From NCBI GenBank assembly GCA_023428515.1, contig JAEYXI010000135.1, forward strand, positions 1-13,951: a DNA stretch of 13,951 bases. The letters run 5' to 3'. The stretch comes from Pseudomonadota bacterium. Lineage in GTDB: Bacteria; Pseudomonadota; Alphaproteobacteria; Rhizobiales; Rhizobiaceae. Numbering within the stretch: the first letter of the stretch is position 1; the number at the start of each line of letters is the position of its first letter. Below are positions 1 to 8,164 of the stretch, piece by piece. Under the pieces are notes generated by a model, which searched no databases, was not told where the DNA came from, and saw nothing but the letters and a program-made list of their open reading frames with translations. A program made the position numbers and the translations under genes.

Positions 1-41
1 GACTGCGGAAGCAGGGCGTGGCGATGACGGAACGCGACTAT

Positions 42-65
42 CCTCCCGCGTTCGCGCGGAAGAGG
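42..65. other. GC-rich hairpin near the left edge
   Basis: CCTC plus CCGCG (42-50) pairs with CGCGG (55-59) and, after a two-base AA bulge, GAGG (62-65), closing on a TTCG tetraloop. It is stable on paper but no run of T follows, so it does not look like an ordinary intrinsic terminator. It lies about 75 bases before the gatB start and could be an RNA structure in the leader or simply the tail of an upstream gene cut off by the window edge. Confidence 0.25.
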
Positions 66-138
66 ACGCGCCCAACCCTTGCCACTCCAGCCCATTTGCA
101 CTAGCGAAAACCAAACCCGTTCAACACCACAGGCCGTC

Positions 139-1638
139 ATGACCCTCATCGACACCCGCACATCAGACGCCAAGCGCTTCATTCCCGGAGCGACCGGCGA
201 CTGGGAAGTCATCATCGGCATGGAGGTGCACGCCCAGGTCACCTCGGAAGCAAAACTCTTCTCCGGCGCCTCGACCTCCTTCGGCGCGCCTCCGAATGCC
301 AATGTCAGCCTGGTCGATGCGGCGATGCCCGGCATGCTGCCCGTCATCAACGAGGAGTGCGTACGCCAGGCGATCCGCACCGGCCTCGGCCTCAAGGCGA
401 AGATCAACCACAAGTCCGTCTTCGACCGGAAGAACTACTTCTACCCGGACCTGCCGCAGGGCTACCAGATCTCGCAGTATAAGCAGCCGATCGTCGGCGA
501 AGGCGCCGTCACGATCTCGGTCGGCCCCGACAAAAAGGGACAGTTCGAGGATGTCGAGGTCGGCATCGAGCGCCTGCATCTCGAGCAGGACGCCGGCAAG
601 TCGATCCACGACCAGCACCCCACCCTCTCCTATGTCGACCTCAACCGCTCCGGCGTCGCGCTGATGGAGATCGTGTCGAAGCCCGACATGCGCTCGTCCG
701 ACGAGGCCAAGGCCTATCTGACGAAACTCAGGACCATCGTGCGCTATCTCGGCACCTGCGACGGCAACATGGACGAAGGCTCCATGCGCGCCGACGTCAA
801 CGTGTCGGTGCGCCGTCCGGGCGAACCCTTCGGCACGCGCTGCGAGATCAAGAACGTCAACTCCGTCCGCTTTGCTGGACAGGCGATCGAATACGAAGCG
901 CGCCGCCAGATCGCCATCTTGGAAGACGGCGGCAAGATCGACCAGGAAACGCGCCTCTTCGACCCCAACAAGGGCGAGACGCGCTCGATGCGCACCAAGG
1001 AAGAGGCGCACGATTACCGCTACTTCCCCGATCCGGACCTGCTGCCGCTCGAATTCGACCAGGCCTATGTCGATGCGCTGGCCAAGGATCTGACCGAACT
1101 GCCCGACGACAAGAAGGACAGGCTGGTGACGAGCCTCGGCCTCTCGGCCTACGACGCCTCGATCCTCGTCTCGGAAAAGGCGATCGCCGACTATTTCGAG
1201 AAGGTGGCCGCCGGCCGCGACGGCAAGACCGCCGCCAACTGGGTGATCAACGACCTGCTCGGCGCGCTCAACAAGGCCGGCAAGGGCATCGAGGAGGCTC
1301 CCGTTTCGCCCGAACAGATCGGCGCGGTGATCGACCTCATCAAGGAAGGCACGATCTCCGGCAAGATCGCCAAGGACCTGTTCGAGATCGTCTGGAACGA
1401 AGGCGGCGACCCGCGCGAGCTCGTCGAGAGCCGCGGCATGAAGCAGGTCACCGACACCGGCGCTATCGAGAAGGCGGTGGACGAGATCATCGCCGCCAAC
1501 CCCGACAAGGTCGAGCAGGCCAAGGCCAAGCCGACGCTCGCCGGCTGGTTCGTCGGCCAGGTCATGAAGGCGACCGGTGGCAAGGCCAACCCGCAGGCGG
1601 TCAACGACCTCGTCAAGGCGAAGCTCGGTATCGAGTAG
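139..1638 (+). CDS. gatB: Aspartyl/glutamyl-tRNA(Asn/Gln) amidotransferase subunit B
   Basis: GatB is the tRNA-binding kinase/transamidase subunit of GatCAB. It activates misacylated Glu-tRNA(Gln) or Asp-tRNA(Asn) with ATP and receives ammonia from GatA, so that correct Gln-tRNA or Asn-tRNA is made in the cytoplasm. The 499-residue product has the usual family length. The N-terminal catalytic domain carries [26 protein letters not shown], the DVNVSVR stretch and [11 protein letters not shown]. The C-terminal YqeY-like helical tail ends in [19 protein letters not shown] chose ATG 139 because conserved sequence starts just after it ([18 protein letters not shown]). A TTG at 79 would add 20 residues unlike the family. 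The ribosome binding site is weak (AGG about 6 bases upstream). gatA and gatC are not in the window. The stop is 4 bases before the next gene, which suggests co-translation. Confidence 0.97.
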   Translation: MTLIDTRTSDAKRFIPGATGDWEVIIGMEVHAQVTSEAKLFSGASTSFGAPPNANVSLVDAAMPGMLPVINEECVRQAIRTGLGLKAKINHKSVFDRKNYFYPDLPQGYQISQYKQPIVGEGAVTISVGPDKKGQFEDVEVGIERLHLEQDAGKSIHDQHPTLSYVDLNRSGVALMEIVSKPDMRSSDEAKAYLTKLRTIVRYLGTCDGNMDEGSMRADVNVSVRRPGEPFGTRCEIKNVNSVRFAGQAIEYEARRQIAILEDGGKIDQETRLFDPNKGETRSMRTKEEAHDYRYFPDPDLLPLEFDQAYVDALAKDLTELPDDKKDRLVTSLGLSAYDASILVSEKAIADYFEKVAAGRDGKTAANWVINDLLGALNKAGKGIEEAPVSPEQIGAVIDLIKEGTISGKIAKDLFEIVWNEGGDPRELVESRGMKQVTDTGAIEKAVDEIIAANPDKVEQAKAKPTLAGWFVGQVMKATGGKANPQAVNDLVKAKLGIE

Positions 1639-1642
1639 CCAG

Positions 1643-2131
1643 ATGTTCGTCCGGACGGCTAGCGAGCGCGATCTGCCGGTGGTCGGCAGTCTGATTGCCG
1701 AGACCGCGCATGCGACCTTCGATCCGCTCTGGGGCGCCGAAACAGTCGAGGCCATAAACACGGTCTACTATTCGGCCGCCGAGCTGAAGAAGAAGCTGGA
1801 CAGGCCGCGGTCGGAATTCCTCGTCGCTGATGACGGCAAGGTCATCGGCGGCGTTGCCTTCGCCGCCGCTAAGGGTGACGATGTCAGGATCGTCGAACTC
1901 GAGGTGCTCCTGGTGCAGCCCGACCTGCAAGGACGCGGAATCGGCGGCATGCTCCTGGAGGAGATCGAGGCATCGTTCTTCGAATCGGAGCTGATGCGCG
2001 TCACCGAAGTCGACGAGCGGAATGCCCGCGCCCTCGCCTTCTATGCCGGCGCCGGATATGTCGAGGTCAGCCGCAAGCTCGGCGCCAACGTGCCCACCAT
2101 GCTCCTGACCCTGGAAAAGCCACTGGTCTGA
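1643..2131 (+). CDS. GNAT family N-acetyltransferase
   Basis: This is a 162-residue single-domain GNAT protein that would transfer an acetyl group from acetyl-CoA to an unknown amine. The acetyl-CoA pyrophosphate-binding motif is VQPDLQGRGIGGMLL (residues 91-105, with QGRGIG as the Q/RxxGxG/A signature). The C-terminal NARALAFYAGAGYVEV (127-142) is the usual beta-alpha end of the fold. The N-terminus, VRTASERDLP, is typical of the superfamily. ATG 1643 is 4 bases after the gatB stop and is preferred over longer readings that would run back inside gatB. It has no strong ribosome binding site of its own, so coupling to gatB is likely. The substrate cannot be read from the sequence. Placement beside gatB does not by itself imply action on tRNA or ribosomal protein. 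Confidence 0.9.
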   Translation: MFVRTASERDLPVVGSLIAETAHATFDPLWGAETVEAINTVYYSAAELKKKLDRPRSEFLVADDGKVIGGVAFAAAKGDDVRIVELEVLLVQPDLQGRGIGGMLLEEIEASFFESELMRVTEVDERNARALAFYAGAGYVEVSRKLGANVPTMLLTLEKPLV

Positions 2132-2143
2132 GGAAACCTATCC

Positions 2144-2194
2144 ATGGTCCAGATCAGACAGATGACCGAAAACGATATTCCGGCGGCGTCGTGA
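2144..2194 (+). pseudogene. Start of a second GNAT-like gene, cut short
   Basis: A good ribosome binding site (AGGAAA, 2131-2136, overlapping the stop of the intact GNAT gene) is followed after 7 bases by ATG 2144. The reading frame gives MVQIRQMTENDIPAAS and then stops at TGA 2192-2194. The pattern I-R-x-M-T-E-x-D-I-P-A-A is how many GNAT acetyltransferases begin. Neither of the other forward frames continues a GNAT domain before the next gene at 2274. I read it as the remnant of a tandem acetyltransferase gene whose body was deleted. It could instead be a chance short ORF or a leader peptide. Confidence 0.4.
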
Positions 2195-2208
2195 CTGCTG
2201 CGAAACCC

Positions 2209-2237
2209 TTGCCATTCATCCACACCGACGCCATAAG
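2209..2237 (+). promoter_or_regulatory. Possible sigma-70-type promoter for the NDUFA12 gene
   Basis: TTGCCA (2209-2214) and CATAAG (2232-2237) are separated by exactly 17 bases and lie 36 bases before the start codon of the NDUFA12 gene. The -35 matches the TTG core and the -10 matches four of six TATAAT positions. Support is by spacing and sequence only. A small CGCC-TTTC-GGCG hairpin (2251-2262) would fall in the leader. Confidence 0.35.
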
Positions 2238-2273
2238 CGGTAAGATGCGACGCCTTTCGGCGACGAGGACTCG

Positions 2274-2672
2274 ATGAAGAAGTTTTGGACGCAGTTTTTC
2301 ACTTGGTGGAACAGCCAGACGCTCGGCACCCGCTTCCACACCTGGCGCTTCGGCAAGCGCGTTGGCGAGGACGAAGCCGGCAACGTCTATTACGAGGGCG
2401 GCACCAATTCCGACGGCCGTACCCGACGCTGGGTCATCTACAACGGTTACGCCGAGGGCTCGGCGGTTCCGCCAGGCTGGCATGGCTGGCTGCATCACCG
2501 CGTCGACGTGGCCCCCTCGGCGGAAAACTACAAGCCGCGCGAATGGCAGAAGCCGCATCTGCCGAATCTCACCGGCAGCCCTGCGGCCTACCGCCCTCCG
2601 GGCTCTGTGCTCTCCGGCAAGCATCGCCCGCAAGTGACCGGCGACTATGACGCGTGGACGCCCGGCAATTGA
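2274..2672 (+). CDS. NADH:ubiquinone oxidoreductase accessory subunit, NDUFA12 (B17.2) family
   Basis: A 132-residue cytoplasmic-face accessory subunit of respiratory complex I. Homologues in alphaproteobacteria and mitochondria sit on the peripheral arm near its junction with the membrane and help assembly and stability; no catalytic role is known. Family features visible here are the aromatic N-terminus (FWTQFFTWWNSQTLGTRFHTW), DEAGNVYYEGG, RRWVIYNG, VPPGWHGWLHHRVDVAP and KPREWQKPHLPNLTGSPAAYRPPGS, so the entire domain is present. ATG 2274 is preceded by GAGGA at a suitable distance (GAGGACTCG then ATG). As usual in alphaproteobacteria, it lies outside any nuo operon: no other complex I gene is in the window. 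The DUF2155 gene follows on the same strand, a pairing I recall from other alphaproteobacteria. Confidence 0.93.
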   Translation: MKKFWTQFFTWWNSQTLGTRFHTWRFGKRVGEDEAGNVYYEGGTNSDGRTRRWVIYNGYAEGSAVPPGWHGWLHHRVDVAPSAENYKPREWQKPHLPNLTGSPAAYRPPGSVLSGKHRPQVTGDYDAWTPGN

Positions 2673-2794
2673 TGTCCGGCGGCAGAGGCACGCTTCTTTT
2701 GTCGCCACAATCATCGGCTAACCGGTTGCCCGGCTTGCCGAATGGGCGCTCGTCGCTCGCTCGGTCGATCAGCACGGTTTCCGGTGTTTCTTGC

Positions 2795-3358
2795 ATGCTC
2801 GCTCTCATCCGAATCGCCTTGGCAGGATTTCTCGTCGTCGCCGGCAGCGCTCTGCCGGTCCTGGCGCAGGATACCTTCGAGGAGTTCCCCTCCTTCGAGG
2901 AGCAGCCGCTGCCGCCCGTCGAGGACGAAGCCCAGCAGGATGGAGCCCCGGAGGATGGAGCCCCCGAGGACGGAGCACAGGAGGGCGAGCCACAGCCGAC
3001 GCCCACGCCGTCCGTGGCGCCCGAACGCATCAGCAATCCTGTCGCCGAGTTCACCGGCGTCGACAAGATCACCGGCCGCATCATCACCTTCGACGTCTAT
3101 ATCGACGAGACGGTGCAGTTCGGCGCGTTGCAGGTGACGCCGCGCGTCTGCTATTCCCGGCCGGTGACGGCGGAGCCGAAGACGGACTCCTTCGTCGAGG
3201 TCGACGAGATCACGCTCGACAGAAAGATCCGCCGCATCTTCACCGGCTGGATGTTCGCCGAAAGCCCGGGATTGAACGCCGTCGAGCATGCCGTCTATGA
3301 CGTCTGGCTGAAGAGCTGCAAGCAATCCTCCGACGTCCCTGCCCCCGAGACGAACTGA
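2795..3358 (+). CDS. Exported DUF2155-domain protein
   Basis: The 187-residue product begins with a clear Sec signal peptide (MLALIRIALAGFLVVAGSALPVLA, cleavage after LAQ or LA, about residue 24-25). An acidic, proline-rich linker follows (about 26-80), including a threefold DGAPE-type repeat. The DUF2155 domain then spans about 85-177, recognisable from ITGRIITFDVYIDETVQFG, LQVTPRVCYSRPV, RIFTGWMFAESPGLNAVEH and VYDVWLKSC. Its two cysteines (C119 and C175) probably form a disulfide in the periplasm. The function of DUF2155 is unknown. ATG 2795 was chosen because it places the signal peptide at the N-terminus; longer versions would overlap the upstream gene. No convincing ribosome binding site precedes it. 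It is followed after 5 bases by the beta-lactamase gene. Confidence 0.88.
   Translation: MLALIRIALAGFLVVAGSALPVLAQDTFEEFPSFEEQPLPPVEDEAQQDGAPEDGAPEDGAQEGEPQPTPTPSVAPERISNPVAEFTGVDKITGRIITFDVYIDETVQFGALQVTPRVCYSRPVTAEPKTDSFVEVDEITLDRKIRRIFTGWMFAESPGLNAVEHAVYDVWLKSCKQSSDVPAPETN
2939..2983 (+). repeat. Three tandem 15-base repeats inside the DUF2155 gene
   Basis: Units at 2939-2953, 2954-2968 and 2969-2983 start GATGGAGCC, GATGGAGCC and GACGGAGCA and each end in GAG. They encode DGAPE, DGAPE and DGAQE in frame. The first two differ at one base and the third has diverged, as expected from slipped-strand expansion. The repeat lies in the disordered linker between signal peptide and folded domain, so copy number could vary without breaking the protein. 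Confidence 0.85.
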
Positions 3359-3363
3359 TCTCC

Positions 3364-4185
3364 ATGCATGATGCGTTCCGGCCATTCACGGCATTCGTGA
3401 TTTGCGCGGCTACGGCCCTCGGAGCCGCAACGGCGTCGGCGGCCGCGGACAATGTCTGTACGGCCCTCGCGGACGCCACGACCGGAAAAGTCCTCACGCA
3501 GGAAGGGGAATGCGACCGGCGCGTACCGCCTGCCTCGACCTTCAAGGTGCCGATCGCCCTGATGGGATACGATGCCGGTTTCCTCAAGGACCAGCACGAT
3601 CCTAAGCTGCCCTTCAAGGAAGGCTATCCTGACTGGATAGAATCCTGGCGTGCCGACACAGATCCGACCGCATGGATGACCAACTCGGTCGTCTGGTATT
3701 CGCAGCAGGTGACGCAGGCGCTCGGCAAGGAGAAGTTCGCGGGCTACACCGAGGCCTTCGGCTACGGCAATGCCGACGTGTCCGGCGACAAGGGCAAGGA
3801 CAACGGTCTGACCCGCTCATGGCTCAGTTCCTCGCTGCGGATCTCGCCGCTCGAGCAACTGGATTTCCTGTCCAAGATCGTCGGCAGGAAGCTTCCCGTC
3901 AGCGATCATGCCTACGAGATGACCGAGGCGATCCTGACGAAACACGATTTGCCGAACGGCTGGACGGTGCTTGGCAAGACCGGCAGCGGCTTCTCTGTGA
4001 ATGCAGACGATACAGTCGATCGCAATCGCCCGTTCGGCTGGTATGTCGGGTGGGCTACCAAAGGCGAGCGAACCATCGTGTTCGCCCGGTTGAAGGAGCT
4101 TTCCAAGCGTCAGAAGATGAGCCCCGGGCTTGGCTCGCGCGACGAGTTGCTCAAGGAATTACCGTCGATGCTCGACGCATTGTGA
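3364..4185 (+). CDS. Class D (OXA-type) serine beta-lactamase
   Basis: This 273-residue exported enzyme should hydrolyse beta-lactams by a serine acyl-enzyme route, with a carboxylated lysine as general base. Every class D landmark is present: STFK at 58-61 (Ser58 nucleophile, Lys61 carboxylation site), SVV at 108-110 (the S-x-V motif), YGN at 134-136, Trp153 in SWLSSSLRISPLEQ (it stabilises the carboxylysine in OXA-10), and KTG at 205-207. A signal peptide covers about residues 1-27 (cleavage near ASA-AADN). C32 and C50 could form a disulfide flanking the N-terminal strand. The start is 5 bases after the DUF2155 stop, with only a weak ribosome binding site, so expression may depend on upstream translation. 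No integron, insertion sequence or transposon end is visible, which argues for a resident chromosomal enzyme. Spectrum and expression cannot be predicted from sequence. Confidence 0.93.
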   Translation: MHDAFRPFTAFVICAATALGAATASAAADNVCTALADATTGKVLTQEGECDRRVPPASTFKVPIALMGYDAGFLKDQHDPKLPFKEGYPDWIESWRADTDPTAWMTNSVVWYSQQVTQALGKEKFAGYTEAFGYGNADVSGDKGKDNGLTRSWLSSSLRISPLEQLDFLSKIVGRKLPVSDHAYEMTEAILTKHDLPNGWTVLGKTGSGFSVNADDTVDRNRPFGWYVGWATKGERTIVFARLKELSKRQKMSPGLGSRDELLKELPSMLDAL

Positions 4186-4203
4186 GAATAGAAGCGCGGC
4201 GGC

Positions 4204-4821
4204 CTAGGAACTGAACACCGCATCGCCCTTCAACGCTTCCTGTAGCAGCTTCTCATAACGCCCCCGCGGCACGTCGATCGCGCCAAAGCGCTTCAGATGC
4301 TCGGTGGTGAACTGCGTGTCCAGCAGCACAAAACTCCGCTCGCGCAGCCGCTCGACAAGATGCACGAGACAGACCTTCGAGGCATCCGTCTCCCGCGAGA
4401 ACATGCTTTCCCCGAAGAACGCACGCCCGAGTTTTACCCCGTAGAGCCCGCCGACGAGCCGTTCTTCCCGCCAGGCCTCGACCGAATGGCAGTGCCCTTG
4501 CTCGAAGAGCCTGATGTAGGCCTCGCGGATCGGCGCGTTGATCCAGGTCGACTGGCGCTCGTCGCGCTCCTCCGCGCAGGCGTCAATGACACCGGCGAAA
4601 TCCGTATCGACACGAATGTCGAAGCGTTCCTGCCGAATGACTTTCTTGAGACTCTTCGGCACATGGAAGGCATCGAGCGGAATGACGCCGCGCATCTCCG
4701 GCCGCACCCAGAATACCTCCGGGTCCGACGCGCTTTCGGCCATCGGAAAGACGCCCGAGGCGTAGGCCTTGAGCAGCAAATCGGTAGGGATGCGATAACC
4801 GGGCGCGTAGGGGCGTGTCAT
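4204..4821 (-). CDS. aat: Leucyl/phenylalanyl-tRNA--protein transferase
   Basis: Aat transfers Leu or Phe from aminoacyl-tRNA to proteins with N-terminal Arg or Lys, marking them for ClpS/ClpAP degradation (the bacterial N-end rule). The 205-residue product has the length usual in alphaproteobacteria, shorter than the E. coli protein. Family motifs are GVFPM near the N-terminus, [66 protein letters not shown], and the terminal [17 protein letters not shown]. The start at 4821 has GAAGGG about 7 bases upstream, and lies 21 bases after the accC stop, so aat is probably the last gene of the aroQ-accB-accC-aat transcript. It converges on the beta-lactamase gene with only 18 bases between stops and no evident terminator. 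Confidence 0.96.
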   Translation of the reverse strand: MTRPYAPGYRIPTDLLLKAYASGVFPMAESASDPEVFWVRPEMRGVIPLDAFHVPKSLKKVIRQERFDIRVDTDFAGVIDACAEERDERQSTWINAPIREAYIRLFEQGHCHSVEAWREERLVGGLYGVKLGRAFFGESMFSRETDASKVCLVHLVERLRERSFVLLDTQFTTEHLKRFGAIDVPRGRYEKLLQEALKGDAVFSS

Positions 4822-4842
4822 ATGGGCGCCCTTCGCCCGGCT

Positions 4843-6189
<1,347 letters not shown>

Positions 6190-6207
6190 ACGCCTGATTT
6201 TCCGGCG

Positions 6208-6681
6208 CTATTCGATGACGACAAGAGGCATGCCGTATTCGACCGGCTGGGCGTCCTCGACGAGGATCGCTTTCACCGTGCCGGAGCGCGGCGACGGAAT
6301 CTGGTTCATCGTCTTCATCGCCTCGATGATCAGCAGCGTCTGCCCCTCCTTGACCGCCTGGCCTATCTCGATGAAGGCCTTGGCGTCAGGCGACGGGGCC
6401 AGATAGACGGTCCCAACCATCGGCGACGGAACGGCGTTCTTCGAGGCCTCCCCGGTCGCGGCGCTTGGCGCTGCGCCAAGAGATGGCGCCGCGGGAGCGA
6501 CGGCCGGAGCGACATAGGTGGGCACCGGGGCCGCGACGGCATGTACAGCGGCCGCTTGCCTGGACACCCTGACCTTGAACGCGTCGAGTTCCACCTCGAT
6601 CTCGGTGAGGTTCGTGTCATTCAGGATCCCTGCGAGATCGCGGATCAGCTGTTGGTCGATGCCGGTCTTTTTTGTCGTCAT
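6208..6681 (-). CDS. accB: Biotin carboxyl carrier protein of acetyl-CoA carboxylase
   Basis: AccB carries the biotin that shuttles carboxylate between AccC and the AccA/AccD carboxyltransferase. The 157-residue product has an N-terminal helical region ([20 protein letters not shown]), a flexible Ala/Pro-rich linker (about 44-75), and a biotinyl domain from about 83. [13 protein letters not shown] holds the biotinylated lysine, Lys123 (EAMK), and [24 protein letters not shown] is the N-terminal half of the domain. The start at 6681 is chosen because the protein then begins [13 protein letters not shown] and AAAGG-like sequence lies about 7 bases upstream. A longer frame to 6762 would run back inside aroQ. 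The gap to aroQ is 28 bases, to accC 18 bases. Confidence 0.96.
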   Translation of the reverse strand: MTTKKTGIDQQLIRDLAGILNDTNLTEIEVELDAFKVRVSRQAAAVHAVAAPVPTYVAPAVAPAAPSLGAAPSAATGEASKNAVPSPMVGTVYLAPSPDAKAFIEIGQAVKEGQTLLIIEAMKTMNQIPSPRSGTVKAILVEDAQPVEYGMPLVVIE

Positions 6682-6709
6682 TTCAAGGCCTTTATCAATA
6701 ATCCGTTCG

Positions 6710-7144
6710 TCAAATCCGTGCCGCCAGCGCCTGGAGCGCCAGGGAGTATCCGAGCGGCCCAAAGCCGCAGATCATCCCAACCGCATGCGGGGCAACCTTG
6801 GAGACGTGCCGGAAAGGTTCGCGGGCATGGATGTTCGACAGATGAACCTCCACGACCGGCAGCGGCGACACGGCGCGGATCGCGTCGTGGATCGCGATGG
6901 AAGTATGTGTGTAGGCGCCGGCGTTGAGCACGACACCCTCAGCCTTTTCGCCAGCCTCCTGAATCCAGTCCACCAGGACCCCTTCATGGTTGGACTGACG
7001 GAAATCCACCTCGACGGCGAGCGACGCTGCAGTCTTCCTGCAATCGGCAGCGATGTCGTGCAGGTTCTTGTTCCCATAGATTCCCGGCTCGAGCTTGCCG
7101 AGCATGTTGAGGTTGGGGCCGTTCAAAACGAAGATCGTATACAA
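6710..7144 (-). CDS. aroQ: Type II 3-dehydroquinate dehydratase, catalytic arginine apparently replaced
   Basis: AroQ converts 3-dehydroquinate to 3-dehydroshikimate, step three of the shikimate pathway, as a dodecamer. The 144-residue protein is full length, with [12 protein letters not shown] (5-16), Tyr23 in GIYG (the catalytic base), RQSNHEG (49-55), NAGAYTHTS (74-82), [15 protein letters not shown] (99-113) and CGFGPLGY (126-133). The odd point is residue 18: the lid motif normally reads G-x-R-E-P, where the arginine matches essential Arg19 of the M. tuberculosis enzyme, but here it reads GKLEP with Leu18 (codon CTC, complement of 7091-7093). One base change from CGC would explain it. 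The start is TTG 7142-7144: no in-frame ATG lies nearby, and AAAAGG (complement of 7153-7158) sits 8 bases upstream. It heads the aroQ-accB-accC-aat series. Confidence 0.94.
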   Translation of the reverse strand: MYTIFVLNGPNLNMLGKLEPGIYGNKNLHDIAADCRKTAASLAVEVDFRQSNHEGVLVDWIQEAGEKAEGVVLNAGAYTHTSIAIHDAIRAVSPLPVVEVHLSNIHAREPFRHVSKVAPHAVGMICGFGPLGYSLALQALAARI

Positions 7145-7152
7145 GCAATGGA

Positions 7153-7158
7153 CCTTTT
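7153..7158 (-). promoter_or_regulatory. Ribosome binding site that fixes the aroQ TTG start
   Basis: AAAAGG on the minus strand lies 8 bases before TTG 7144. No ATG or GTG in the aroQ frame lies close upstream, and the protein beginning at this TTG ([11 protein letters not shown]) matches the normal N-terminus of type II dehydroquinases. The site therefore decides the start. Confidence 0.6.
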
Positions 7159-7188
7159 CCGGCGCCGGCAGTCCCGGCGCGCCGCACC

Positions 7189-7194
7189 TCTATA
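7189..7194 (-). promoter_or_regulatory. Possible -10 element for the aroQ-accB-accC-aat transcript
   Basis: TATAGA on the minus strand lies 44 bases before the aroQ start in the 138-base gap between the DsbA-like gene and aroQ. A weak TTTCGC is found 16 bases further upstream. The match to -35 is poor. This gap is the only place in the minus-strand cluster wide enough between aroQ and its upstream neighbour for a separate promoter. Confidence 0.22.
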
Positions 7195-7282
7195 GTTGGC
7201 TTAATCGGCCGCGAAAAGAGCGCAAGAGCCTAGTTTTGCTGTCCACAACCGAGGCTGGACACCAATGTGCGGGCGACAGGGC

Positions 7283-8104
7283 CTAGTTGGAGGCCTGCGT
7301 GGGTGCGGCGCGGGCTTCAGCGATCTTCTGGGCCAAGACCTCCTGCCCAAGCGCGCCGAACACGACCTCGTTGCCGACGACATAGGAGGGAGTCCCCGTG
7401 ATCGCCAGCCGGTTCGCCAGATCGTAGGTCTTCTCGAAGGCCGCGTTGATCGCCGGATTCTTCATCTCCTCGCGCAGCTTCGCCTCGTCAGCACCGAGCG
7501 ACAGCGCGATCTTGATGGCGGCGGCTTCGGTCGCGCGACCCTGGCCGCTGAGCAGTTGATTGTGGAAGTCGCCGTATTTCTCCGGCATGAGCGTGCGGAA
7601 AGCCATGGAAACGACGTGCGCCTTGGTCGAATCCGGTCCGAGGATCGGGAACTCCTTGAGCACGAAGCGCAGGTCCGGGTCGGCTTCCGTCAGCGCGAGC
7701 ATGTCTTCCTGGGCGCGTTTGCAGAAGCCGCAATTGTAGTCATAGAACTCGACGATCGTCGTCTTGCCCTCGGGATTGCCGACATAGCCGTCATAGGCGG
7801 CGTTGAAGATATCCTCCTTGGCAGACTCGATCACCTGGAGATTGGCGATGCGCTGCTCTTCGCGCTGCTTGACCTCCAGGGCCTGCTGCATGTCGAGCAG
7901 GAGTTCCGGGTTCTTCACCAGATAGTCGCGAATGATGTTCTCGATCTCGACCCGATCCACCCCACCTTCCGCCGACGCGACGGTCAAAGCCTGCGACGCA
8001 TCCTTGGCAATTGCAGCCTCAGGACGGCCGGCGAGATAGCCCACCGCAAGCATTCCGACAGCAACGGCGGTGCCCGTTGCGCCCAACCAAATCGCCTTGC
8101 TCAT
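7283..8104 (-). CDS. Periplasmic DsbA/ScsC-like thiol:disulfide oxidoreductase
   Basis: A 273-residue exported thioredoxin-fold protein that should make or shuffle disulfide bonds in periplasmic proteins. Residues about 1-33 form a signal peptide or membrane anchor (a hydrophobic stretch from ATGTAVAVGMLAVGYLAG). A helical N-terminal segment (about 50-95), with ENIIRDYLVKNPELLLDMQQ, resembles the ScsC N-terminal region that mediates trimer formation in known ScsC proteins. The DsbA catalytic domain has VEFYDYNCGFCKRAQEDM with CGFC at 125-128 and the cis-proline loop TGTPSYVVG (Thr238-Pro239). GAGGA 8 bases before ATG 8104 supports the start. It lies 60 bases downstream of the M48 protease gene on the same strand, so the two may share a transcript in envelope quality control. 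Whether it acts as oxidase or isomerase is not decidable from the sequence. Confidence 0.92.
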   Translation of the reverse strand: MSKAIWLGATGTAVAVGMLAVGYLAGRPEAAIAKDASQALTVASAEGGVDRVEIENIIRDYLVKNPELLLDMQQALEVKQREEQRIANLQVIESAKEDIFNAAYDGYVGNPEGKTTIVEFYDYNCGFCKRAQEDMLALTEADPDLRFVLKEFPILGPDSTKAHVVSMAFRTLMPEKYGDFHNQLLSGQGRATEAAAIKIALSLGADEAKLREEMKNPAINAAFEKTYDLANRLAITGTPSYVVGNEVVFGALGQEVLAQKIAEARAAPTQASN

Positions 8105-8164
8105 CGTTGCTCGTCCTCTATCGGGTGGCAGTCAGGGCTCTGTCGCGGCCTGTGCCCAAAAGGT

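Noticed and set aside
3..104. Possible 3' end of an upstream plus-strand gene (frame 3, stop TAG 102-104); frame 2 also stays open to TGA 140-142
   Set aside because: Neither short tail resembles a known protein end, including GatA, and the window edge prevents a decision.
79..107. TTGCCA and TAGCGA with 17-base spacing, as a gatB promoter
   Set aside because: The -10 matches only two of six consensus positions; the exact spacing alone is weak evidence.
79..138. Extended gatB start at TTG 79
   Set aside because: The extra 20 residues are unlike GatB N-termini, and ATG 139 places the conserved region correctly.
163..1761. 532-codon open frame on the minus strand, antisense to gatB
   Set aside because: It is a GC-rich shadow of gatB: the low-complexity Asp/Leu/Ala/Arg-rich product has no recognisable domain, while the gatB frame matches its family throughout.
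7240..7261. Inverted repeat GTCCA...TGGAC downstream of the DsbA-like gene, as a terminator
   Set aside because: The stem is five pairs with a long loop and no T run on the transcribed strand.
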